The notes under the pieces were generated by a model. That model searched no databases. It was not told the DNA's origin and was given only the letters and a program-made list of their open reading frames with translations. A stretch of DNA of 64,000 bases, from the NCBI GenBank assembly GCA_001600455.1, contig BCKC01000008.1, positions 1,089,345-1,153,344 on the forward strand, in the 5' to 3' direction. Position 1 is the first letter of the stretch; the number at the start of each line of letters is the position of its first letter. The position numbers were made by a program, and so were the translations under genes. Source of the stretch: Endocalyx cinctus (taxonomy: Eukaryota > Ascomycota > Sordariomycetes > Amphisphaeriales > Apiosporaceae). Positions 43,952 to 54,774 of the stretch are shown one piece after another.

Positions 43952-46900
43952 GCTGGCAATCAAGAAAAAAAAAGTCGATGTCGATGTCGATTTACCGTCT
44001 TGGACAGCCTGCCTGCCTACTAATGAGGTAGGGACTGTAGTAAAGAGTTATCGGACAGTATGCTTTTTTTTCTTGAGGCGAACACGACAAAAATAGACGT
44101 TTTTGTGGGAGAAGAAAACACGATATTTAAGATTTATAGAAGCTTGAAATGAAAGAATGCTTGAAAGTCAAGGAAAACCCCCTGTCATTGCGTTCTAGAC
44201 TAGCTGCTCAGATAGTTACAACCTATGACGCAACCACTTTTGCTGGCAGCTGGCAGGTGTACCTGAATCTCTCTGGGAGACAGCCAATACCAATAATAAA
44301 ATCTCCTATCAATATGTACTCCACTTTTCAATGTTCAGGGCCAGTAAAATATTTTTCTTATTAGGTTTGATTAGGGGTTTAAGCCCTTCTGTAAACTGCA
44401 ACTGGTACATATTAAGCTACGGACACAGTTACCTGCTACTACCAGTACTCTATATGGAAAGCTCTATACACCAGATACTTAGGCACTGTATAGCAGTGTA
44501 ATAACCTCTCTAATCTTGCTCCTATAACCGCTAACCACCAAGCAGCTGACCAGCTAAATGATGGCCTCTACGGTATGTAGTAGAGAGTATAATACTCTAT
44601 CGGCTGGGAACAGCTGATCAAGCTTAAGACTATTGTAGTTGATAAGGTTCTTTTACGGATTGACAGGGGGTCGTGACCGCTGTTCAATTAACACGCTAGT
44701 TGACCTGGCTGCCTCGTAGTATCGACACCGATAGCTGGTTAACAGCCTTGAAATAACTGTGATGAAGCATTCATAGTAATCCACTGATGCATCCACATGT
44801 GCGACTACATATACACGTATGTACACACGTAGATGAATTAATAACATTACATTCCCGGACCTCCTTTTGATATCTTAAAATAATGTCGATTCGTTACCCT
44901 TCAGTGGGATCGGCCGAGAAGTGACTAATGTGACCAATGAGCATCAAAGAAAGTCGCTCGTCATTTTACGTTGGCGGCAAAAGCGGGTTCCTAGAATTCC
45001 GTACTAGAGACGAAGCTAGACTACGGATGGAAGAGAAGGGCTATTCATCTACGTCATAATAGATCTACTAATGTGATATACTATCAGCGTACAGACTAAT
45101 TAACACTTCATAGTGGCCCAGTCATTCTTCGAGCTCCTCCCTTTCTCCGTATATGTATACTATGTAGTAGTCCTGGAAATCGCATCGCCATCTAGTATAA
45201 CCTGATGCACGTCAAATACTAGTGTTGGGCGTAATTAATCGCGGCGTTGGCATATTCGACTAAATGAGCGTGCCTAATATTGCAAGACACCTGTAGGTAC
45301 AATTTTTGAGATTTATATCGTGCATTTCTATTATGATATGAAAATACGGGCAAAGGGGGAAAATAATTACCTCCCTTCCATGGATATATGTTGCCTGTTA
45401 CCTAACCACTTATCATCCTTCTCTTACTCTATGGCATCATTTCCCTGTATTAGGAGGGGTCGTTGTCGTTACCCAACCAGCCAACATACATACCTTGAAA
45501 CTTCTCATGGTATTTTGCAACTTTTCCTACGACCTGTTCAAGTATTGATCTCCCAGATCGACATGAACCTAATCCCGCCCTCGGGCTAACTTTACCCTTT
45601 CGAGTTACAAGTACATAAGTCTAGTAGCGTAGGATTTTAAATCGACATAGCCCATTGCGCGTAGCTAGGTGGGTTTAACTGAGTAAAGTCAACCGGGTAA
45701 GTTATGCGATTTACAAGTACAGTTTAACAGAAAATTGAGAAATATCTCAATCTTTGGTAATTACTGATATCTTCATGGGAGAGGGAAGAGAGAGATGAAC
45801 TTGTCTTGGCAATCTGCAGTAGCGCGCCAAAACTTTTACCATATCGTTACATGGCGTTAATATAGCTGCATCCTGCTGAGACATCATGGGTTTATCCATC
45901 TCAGACGACATCTCGGCGATGACAAAGTCATCTCTCTTTGAAATACTCGACGTCGTTAAGCTAAACTAGTTCACGAATCAGACTTTTCTCTTCATATAAC
46001 TCCCACTTTTTTTTTTCCCCTTCTCCTATCATGGTAGATAATATTTACGATCGACTTGTTCTATTAATTGAACGTGTTAGTAGACTCCTCGCTGATGAAT
46101 CAGCGCACGCCAACGTAGTCAGATAGTATAGATGAAGCCAGCATTCAACGCACACATTTTGCCTTACACTATCTACGACTAGTGTATGTAGTGGAGGGGC
46201 GGGGAGACCCTTGAGATGAGACCCCTACTGTACAATCGAACCAACCATCAATACATTGAGCACAGGACCCTATCAATAATAGCGCTCTGTGGAACCAAAG
46301 AAAACTTTACATGTTGTGTTCCGGCGAAATCGAATAATAATGGAAAGAAAAAAAAAGAAAGAAAGAAAGATGGTATCCAACGTAAGTTGTGATAAAAGCT
46401 AAATGATGACTGGAATATGTTAATCGATGATGAAAGTCGGCTGTGTCGGGAACTGAATTGATTCGACGATAGGATTTGCAGCATGGGTCAACACCACCCA
46501 TCTGAATCCTGAGGCACGCGCTACTCTAGACTGCATCTGTTGGAGTAATTGGGAGTTTGAGATGGTAGTAATGACGATAGCCATGACATATCCATATGGA
46601 TATACACAAGTCCGATGATGAACTCGGCAGGCAAATCGATTCACAAATTTATAGGTGGGTAGTAAAATAATTTGGTGTATACGTGAATATATTTGAGATG
46701 TCTGAGGTTGATCGATCATTAAACCATCGCAACTGATGATGGCGTGAAGATAGATAACTTAACTACTACACAACGTCGTCGAAGGCGATGGTAGGTAGAG
46801 TTGTGTTTGATGTTTCAACATAATAAAAATTTAAAGATCTATTTCCACAATTATATTTGCCGCATGTGAAATGAAAAATATACCGCCACTTGATATATCA

Positions 46901-48577
46901 TAATCACATGCATGATTAACCAGATTGGCGAGGGTCTCCCACCTGTCCCGGTACTTTTCGCGGTGTGGTGTGGGTGTCTGTGGTAGACGCTCTGAATTTG
47001 AAAATGATCAGCCATTATCAATACTTAGAAGAAACAAGACTGCGCAGAATTCACTAATATACAGACACAGCGATCATCAGCGCATTGGACGAATAATATC
47101 CACGCATCCTCCACGTAAATACGCCACATTCCAGTAAATCCATACCGTTTGGAAAGTAAAGATGTGTTGTGAAAGATAGGAAGTAATGGGATGAAATCGG
47201 AAAAGCAAACTTTTGAAATGAATATTACTACTTACCGATATGAAAAAAAATAAAACAAAAATAAAGTTATTGATGAGGCTATGAATAAGTACGCTCAGCT
47301 TACACTTGTGGACCTGTCAGCGTCTACGTATGACTTATCTTGGGTTTCTGTACAACGTACTTAGGTAGGTAACTCTCTATAATATTATCTACATACATGG
47401 GTATTTTACTTATTGAATCCTGTAAGGTGCAATATTTGAAACTAAACTCTTCTTCCATTTTTTTTTTTCTTTCTTTCTAACCTTTATCTTCATGCCCATC
47501 TCTTTTTCCCTCTCTTTTAATCTGATCTCCCAGTCCACAGCCTTTATTTCCTTACGTAGGTTGAGGAAGTCATACCGTCAGTTCCTCTTTCCTTATTTTC
47601 AACAATTTATAAATTTATCGAACTAACCGTACTGATGAACTAACAGAAATAAGGATCGCAGCACCTCTCTATTTTAAGTAAAAGAGATAGATACCTGAGA
47701 ATCTATTCTCTTACCTATAAATATTGGTCAATACTTGTCCGCTTTGATGATAAACATTCACATATTTTGGTCGCGGTCACCGATAACCGTTTTATTCACT
47801 CCGCCGACACCAAAAGCCGAGTTGGAAAGTATAAAGGTTAAAAACGTCGATTGGACCGGATATCTCTAACTGCGGGCCGCTCACGACGCGAGACACCAGC
47901 ATTTGACGGCGCCCCTCCAAAATCGAATTGGTGGTGGATACCCACTGATTATAACCGACGATCTTTTGTTCTAAATCATCTGCCCACTGCGGTGTGAGGC
48001 ATCTTTTTTTTTTTTCCTTTAGAGAATTGTCGGGTAGATACCAAGGGTTTACTGAAAGGTAAGACAATGAAACCACCACGGAAGATTTTATTACATACAA
48101 TAATTGTCGTGACCTCTCTTGGCAACGTCCGCTACATACCTATTTTTCTCCCCCTCCATATAAAGAGAATCTTTCTTTTCACCTCCTTTACCTAGATCCT
48201 ATTTTTTCTTATGTTCAAATAGTTGAACTAGGAAGGGCTTATTTGTGAAAATACACCTCACCTCCACATTTTCGACCCAAATGGAATGAAGTGATTCCCC
48301 ACGCCCAACAATTATTATATATATAATTATATAAATACTAGCAGCAAGGGTATACTGACCTAAAGACCTGTCATTAGGGCTTCTCTGACTTTTTTTTTTC
48401 TTCGTCTATCGTTGGTCTCGACATCCCCTTTTTGTAAACTACGGCAGATTCGAAAAGGGAGAGCGATACGAATACGCCGTTGATATTACGGAGCGAATAC
48501 GAGAAGAGGACGATAACCAGTCATAAGTACCGGGTCATCGAGGAATTTGATGGCCCGGGATCCCTCGAAAATATATT
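43952..48577. other. about 4.6 kb gene-poor region
   Basis: No gene supported. A GTCGAT hexamer repeat lies at 43976-43993 in the MARVEL leader. From about 44340 to 44660 the DNA is rich in TA and short CTA/TAC words with many stops in all frames, as seen in repeat-induced point-mutated relics. A minus-strand frame at 47792-48100 contains a protein-like run (LTPQWADDLEQKIVGYNQWV) without start or partner exon. Pyrimidine-rich DNA near 47450-47520 and 48140-48210 may be promoter sequence for the next gene. Confidence 0.4.
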
Positions 48578-50809
48578 ATGGCAAGCCTAGGCCGTTCATT
48601 CAAGTCACCTTCGTGTCTACCCTCGATAGCGAGACGTCCTCCGGCGCCGGGTAGAACCATGTCTAACTCGTCCGACGTGTCACCTCTTCCTTCTCCCGAC
48701 TTTCGTCCTGATGATATTGTCTTCTCGGCTAGACCTTCTCCAACCATGGTGTTAGAAAATTCTCAATCTCCAATACCCCGCGATATGACACATTTACGAC
48801 ACAATAGTGGTATGTTCAATATTTACTTGTCTTGTGCGATATGATATGGTTCTTTTCCTTTATTCCAATAATTACCGCCTTGCCCTAAGATGGTCCGATT
48901 TCATGTTCGTATACGTGTATACATATCTACATACATACATATACATATATTACTCTTTTTTTTTTCTCTCCTTAAACATAATTGGCCTTCCTCTTTCAGA
49001 CAGTTTTAAAGGTACCGATCACAAGGTATCTCTGATATTTTCGAACTTTATGGTTGTGGTTTAGTGCTCAACACAAGGTTGCGAAGTTGCCGGTTTGCCG
49101 CCTGTATGGTCCCTAAAATGGTAACGGTAGGATTTGGTTGGTGGATGTGTTTAATTACTTTTTGTTTACAACGCAGCATAGTCCCTAGTACGCACTTCCT
49201 TACAACCACTAGCTTAAGGGTAACCGTTCATGGTATTTCCTAGTTAGGTAACCCTTTCACCCCGCTATCGTACCATTCTACCCCCCCTAACCCCCCTGTA
49301 CACCCCCTGTCCCTATAACTCTTTCAATGTAATCCTAAGGCGGGGTGCGTCAGTGCCATCCTTTCAAAAAATTAGGGGCCCCCAGTGACCCCAATTCACC
49401 AAATTCGATAAGTTTTGAGTGATATCCATCACTATTCCATCATCACTGATCGCCATTCCAAAAAATTTCCACAAGGGCCCAACCTTGATTTTGATATACT
49501 GTACCCTAAATCCACTACGTGTTTTACCTGACACTAGTCCTATCTTTTTATCTTATTTGAATTATTCACTTCCCCCCCTTTTTTTCCCTTTATCTCCCTC
49601 CTTTTTTATAAGTTGCTTTATAAGGACGATAAACATAATAAGGCTAGTTATAATATAACTAATATATACCTTCAACCGAACCAGGTCCTCACCGTTCGTC
49701 GTCTCGAACTACTACTAGCGCCCACGATTCAACATTATCAGGGTCTCCTCGTTCTATGCCAACACCTATTAGAAGTAAACCCATTGCTATTGAACTGCCA
49801 GCCACCAAAAAAGTTAACAGCGCGCCCGTTTACACGCCACCTGCGCCATTATCGGCTCGTGGAGACCTACCAGGGTATGCATTCTCCCAATAATTTCGTT
49901 TCTCGTTTTTGAGCGCATTGAATATACGAAAAAAAAAAAAAATATGCGAAATGAAATTTGGATTGCTAAAATTAATTTCCTAGTGGTTATTTCCCTCTTC
50001 ACGAAGACCAGAACCGTATATATCGTCCCCATCCGTTTCAAATTGACACGAATAAGGCCCGTATGAAATCAATTCAGAAAGCATCTGAATCCAGCTCGCC
50101 AGACTCTTTATCATTTGCACCTATCGCACCGGATACCGGAGCGGCTCCAACTATGATTAACCAGCAACCCAAGGTCCAATACCTAGACATTCCAAAATTT
50201 GTCCCAAACCCACCAAAAGGTGATCGTGACGAGTCTAGATCTAGTACGCCCGTCATGACTTATATGCCTACCGGTATTCAAGAGAGTCCCTTACCAATGG
50301 GCAAATATTATCCGACAAACTACGAGAAGAGGAAGGATGAAAAGAGAAAATCACAAAATCCTCGGTCTGGAATGTCAACCTCACCATCAGGCAGCTCGAA
50401 GTCTGATACGCAGGTGCCACTTATTAAAGATGCTCCTACCGTGAGCCACTCACGCAACGAATCGGATGCGAAACGTAGACTACAACAGTACCAGCGGGAC
50501 ATGATTGCTCAGGCGACACTTGCCCTTAATGCAGGGGGTGTCAGCCTGACATCTCCGAATTCCCTTCGTTCGATTGGTTTCACTAGTTTATCGACCAAGC
50601 CGAGCAAACCGCGGCTCGTACCCTTGGGAAGTCCTGGCCCGGTCACACCTATGGAGTTGGAATCTTCGGCCGACGGATACCTGGGTGTTCGAGGAGGCGC
50701 GAGTTTTCAAGATGAGGAGATCGCGCGCGCTATCAGAGCGGATGAAGAGAGACGAAGACGAGAAGGTGGAGGTTCACCCGCTATCGAAATAGGCCCGAGC
50801 ACTTTGTGA
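48578..50809 (+). CDS. Ser/Pro-rich protein of unknown function, three exons
   Basis: Exons 48578-48809, 49685-49874 and 49984-50809 join in frame to 415 residues. The donors are GTATGT and GTATGC; the acceptors are CAG, after an AACTAAT branch, and TAG. The junctions read RHNS-G-PHRSSSRTTTS and DLPG-GYFPLHEDQNRIY. Recognisable blocks are HEDQNRIYRPHPFQID, MPTGIQESPLPMGKYYPTNY, DAKRRLQQYQRDMIAQA, RLVPLGSPGPVTPMELE and EEIARAIRADEERRRREG near the end. I recall this set of blocks from many fungal hypothetical proteins; no function is known to me. It has no signal peptide or membrane span and is largely disordered, so nuclear or cytosolic. Intron 1 is 875 bp, unusually long here; a 26-base internal exon at 49001-49026 is conceivable but would break the frame. 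Confidence 0.7.
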
Positions 50810-52000
50810 GCTGCTTACGCCTTTCATAACTCAAAATTTTTCATAGGAGACGTTCTGAAAATGGCACGAATATCTCCCCCGTCTTCTTATTTTATCCACC
50901 ACTCACGCATTCAACTGGGGCGTATTGTTTACTAGCATTTTCACGGCGTTCTCTACTTATGTGCCCCTAAAATGGAAGCACTCGGCATAGACAGTACGGG
51001 GCATCTCTGAATCAAAAGGGGAGTTAACTGAATTTTTACCACGATAATATCATCATCGCCATGCTTCCTGTCGGCCAATACCTACGAATATACGCCAATG
51101 GTCTTTCATTACTACAAATTCTCATATGATACCCAATTACTTGTTTCTCCACTCACACATCTCTTTCAATTTTGGTACAAAAAGAAGGTCCGGACGAATG
51201 GTGACAGTGCGGCATGAACAAAGGGGGAAAAAAAAAGGACTGCGCATCTTACTCGCAACGATGACGGCATGGATTTAGGACAAGAGAACTAAAGCACGTG
51301 CCTCCCTTGTATGCGATTGTGGGCGCGTCGAATAGATCATAGTGGCTTTCTACCCGAGGATGAGTAGAGCCATAGACATAGAGTTGTCAACTTCAAGCCG
51401 ATTGAGGTGATTATCGTGACGTCGTTACGCAATGGGAGTTGGGCAAATTTTAACGGTTTCATTGTTCTCTCTTTTTTTTTATTTCCTTTTCTGTCTCTGG
51501 CTTTCTCTTATCCCGTACTGTCGTTTTCGAGCATGAATAATAGACTTTGATTCAATTACATCTATATACCCATTCCTGCGCAAAGTGAGCTCAAAATGTT
51601 GTAGGAAATAAGCAATCCGATGACTGAAATATATGATTATCACGCTGATTTGTTTCCATGTACTTAAATAATTACTCCTTTTTTTATATATATTATGTCC
51701 ATATTAGTAACTCTACGTGATGACCTTGTATATAACCGCCTTTTTACGTAGCAGATATTCTGTCACCGCCCTCGCAATCTTATTTTATTCTCATGATGCA
51801 CCGGCAAAACCTCCTTAATCGCTTTTCCGGGTCCTCCACGTTTTACCTCGAAAATATGAAAGGCCGTAGTAAAATCCTTCTCTCATTCGCTCGCTTGCTC
51901 GCTCATCACCAAGTACATGTTCAAGCTATATCTGACATTTTTTTTTTCTTTCTTTTTAACATCTCTCCGTAGCAAAAAGTAATGCGATATTGTTTACATT
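50810..52000. other. intergenic spacer between convergent genes
   Basis: About 1.2 kb joining two 3' ends. It contains T tracts near 51472 and 51940 and a short tandem TCGCTCGCTTGCTCGCTC near 51887. No frame here looks coding and no RNA gene is visible. Confidence 0.55.
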
Positions 52001-53640
52001 TCACGCGGCCTTGCAGTAATTCGCCGGAAAGTTACCCTTGACACCGCTCAGCTCGCCGACCCACCAGTCCTGATCTGTGCCTGTCTTCTTAACGATACGA
52101 ATACGGTCGCCCTCGCGAAACGAGAGATCGCCCGCACCTTGGCCCTTAAAGTCATACTGTGCAACCACGAATTCCTCGGGACGGATCGAGTTAATGCGCT
52201 TGGGCTTGGGTGGTGGGGGTGGCGGCTTCTTTTTTGCCGCTATAGCCGACGCTGTCGATCCTGGGCTCACGGCGGGGCTGTAGGGGGTGGTGGATGTGGA
52301 CATGCCAGTTTGATGCCCAAAATAGTCGGCTCGAGTAGAAATCGGCCTGGGAGATTCAACGGGCGGGGGCAGTCCTTGGCCTAGTCTTGAAGCGGTGGTG
52401 AAATCCGTAGGCGTGAGATGATTGGTGTTAAAAGATGGCCTCTTCTGAATCGGAGGTGCCGGCTGTGATTGCTGCGATGATAGTGAGGTGACGGATGGGA
52501 TACGATTCGGCCGTAGGCCAGACACTGAGCTATTACTACTTATAAGCCCCGAAGGCGTGCGCCGGAAACCGTTTTCATCCGGTATTGACGATGCTGCAGA
52601 TGAGGTAGACGCTCTTCGGTCCGGAGAGGAAGGTTCATTTGCCGGAAGCCTCATAGGCTGACGTGCTCCCTTCCCGCTGGCAATAATGCTGATTAACTCA
52701 ACATCATGCCTGGCCGGTTCCCAATCGGCTGACCATGCACCTATCACATCCTCCATCGGGGGTGGAGGTGAAGGGAAATTGTTTTCCAGACAATAATTAT
52801 GCAGAGACGTATAGTACAGCCCCAGCAGGCGGTTCTGGATTGATACTATCGCACTTATGAGTTCTGGGATCAGACTGAACGTGGCTGCTACTAAAGGCGG
52901 TAGAGCTTCTCTGAGGTGAGAATCAGCCGCGTGAAAATCCTATGCGGTGGTCAGCGTATGTGATGAAGAGACAATCGGAACATTATTACTTCGGCGGTTC
53001 TTGCCACCTCCGCTTCTGCTTTTGCAAGGGAAGCATCCTCTTTGGGAGTTCGGCCCGGTTTTCTCTGGAGCTTCACGGCTTTCTCCTGACTCTTTTCGTA
53101 ATCTAATCTCTTATTTTCTCTCTTTTTGATTGTCTTCCTTACGGGAGCAATATAGTCTCGAGCGTCGGTGGCAGGTCTAAGTACATTTGATTCGATCGCG
53201 GCAACCTCCTCGAGAAGTTCGGTCTTCAATTCTGTGTAAATCTCTTTCAATCCTAGGGTACGTTCGAGTTGGAGCGCTGGAGTAGGCAGAATCGCCCTCC
53301 CATATCCGTCAGAGGCGTCAGAGGCTCCAACGATTGGATCCCAGAGGCTATCGTACTCCGTTACAATGTTTAACTGTGTTATCGATAGGTTGATCCACGA
53401 TTCGCGCCATGATTTAGCTTGGTCAATGATCTAGATAAAAAGAAAGGTTTAGTTTCGTTTCGATAGTATTGCGTGTACTCGACTGAGACATTAACTGCAG
53501 AAAGGAGTAGTAGAGAAATCACATACCTTAGCAAGTACCTTATCAGCATCATCATAATCGCTTAGCATAACAGCAACCTTAGCATTGTCTCCGGGGCTCT
53601 TGCGGAGCATTTGCCCGAACTGTCTCTGCATAGACTGCAT
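52001..53640 (-). CDS. BAR domain and SH3 domain protein (amphiphysin/Rvs167-like)
   Basis: Three exons on the minus strand, 53640-53527, 53430-52990 and 52939-52001, are joined in phase 0 to 497 residues. Introns are 96 and 50 bp. Residues about 1-250 form a helical BAR-type domain: MQSMQRQFGQMLRKSPGDNA, SWRESWINLSITQLNIVTEY, charged helix with KKRENKRLDYEKSQEKAVKL, then FSLIPELISAIVSIQNRLLG and YYTSLHNYCLENNFP. A disordered Ser/Pro linker with polyproline (KKPPPPPPKPKR) leads to a C-terminal SH3 domain (VVAQYDFKGQGAGDLSFREG, DWWVGEL, GNFPANY). Such proteins bend membranes and link to actin patches during endocytosis. The N-terminus differs from classical Rvs167, so it is probably a second fungal BAR-SH3 paralogue. 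An additional 5' exon cannot be excluded, as the frame stays open before the ATG. Confidence 0.88.
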
Positions 53641-54774
53641 TGTAAGACAAACCTGTGTATAAGGCTAAGTAGTAATATTTCTACTTCAAAGGTCAACTTG
53701 ACACCAAATAGCTTATAAGATCGTGCCAATTGTAGTATGGTTAAATAAATTACTTCAATATTTATTTTGAAGTAATTATTGCCACCATTTCCATTTATAT
53801 AATAAATTGGATTGAAGAAAGGCCAATTGCGTTTTAACGAGTAAAAAAAGGAGGAGTAAAGGTGAGGTGGAAGGACAAGATTCAAGGGGTGTGGTATGTT
53901 AGGTTGGCTAACATTAACTATTGGCCTGCATATAATTGCGTCAGAAGAAGGGGAGAAGGAAGCAGGCTTCGCCTCAGCTAGACAGAGTTTATTAGGTACT
54001 TAGGTACCTTAGGCCCTAGGGAGGTATGTACTCCCCGGGGCTGTATTACGAGGTATTAATATGTGTGATCCATGTACAATGAACTTACGTATTTTTCTCT
54101 CATAAACAGTACAGAGGCTGAGAGGTAGATACACAATTGTAACTACTACAATTGGTATACCCCGTATCATACAAGCTGCTTACGTTTATTAGAGACGTCA
54201 GCTTGAACTGATGGTCAAATCACAAAATTTCACCTCTAGGGTTTAGTAGCATAAATATGTACATATAGTATTGCGACCCCAGATCCATGGTTTTGGTTTT
54301 TGGTAGCAAAACTGTTATATCCTATTTATAGGCTGTTACATACTACTGGCTAGGCTAATGGCTAGGCTACTGGCTAGGCTGTTGTATGTACAAAGTATGC
54401 TAAGCAGCTAGGGTAAGTAATATTCTAGTGTAATATTACATGCATATACCCTTATAAACGCATAACATGGGTTGTGATCCTTAATTTATTTTTTGACATG
54501 AACAATACCTGATAAGCTCATTTAATTCTTGCCGAACACCGAGCACGTGCAGTCGCGTCTTTGGATCCATGGATCCATCCATTTCCACCATCCATATCCG
54601 TAGAACGCGTTAATTATTCGACGCGACTCCTTCTTGATCCACTCCACACTATTATCACTTCTCAATACTACATTCATAAAATGGATATTGTGTAATACTT
54701 CAAGTGGCTAGGGTACTCAAAGGATATCTTAGTATTTACATAAAATATAAGATTCATGATACTCGTGTAACGGC
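53641..54774. other. divergent promoter region with short repeats
   Basis: About 1.1 kb between the starts of the BAR-SH3 and ZGRF1-like genes. It contains palindromic GGTACC/CCTAGG words at 53995-54035 and a three-unit 12-bp tandem repeat at 54347-54382. The minus frame at 53562-53885 mostly overlaps the BAR leader and is not a gene. Confidence 0.5.
54347..54382. repeat. 12-bp tandem repeat, three units
   Basis: TGGCTAGGCT occurs at 54347, 54359 and 54371, each followed by two variable bases (AA, AC, GT). It lies about 400 bases upstream of the ZGRF1-like gene. Confidence 0.85.

Noticed and set aside
53562..53885. 107-aa minus-strand frame
   Set aside because: Different frame over BAR-SH3 exon 1 and its leader; the BAR frame splices cleanly and continues into a recognised domain.
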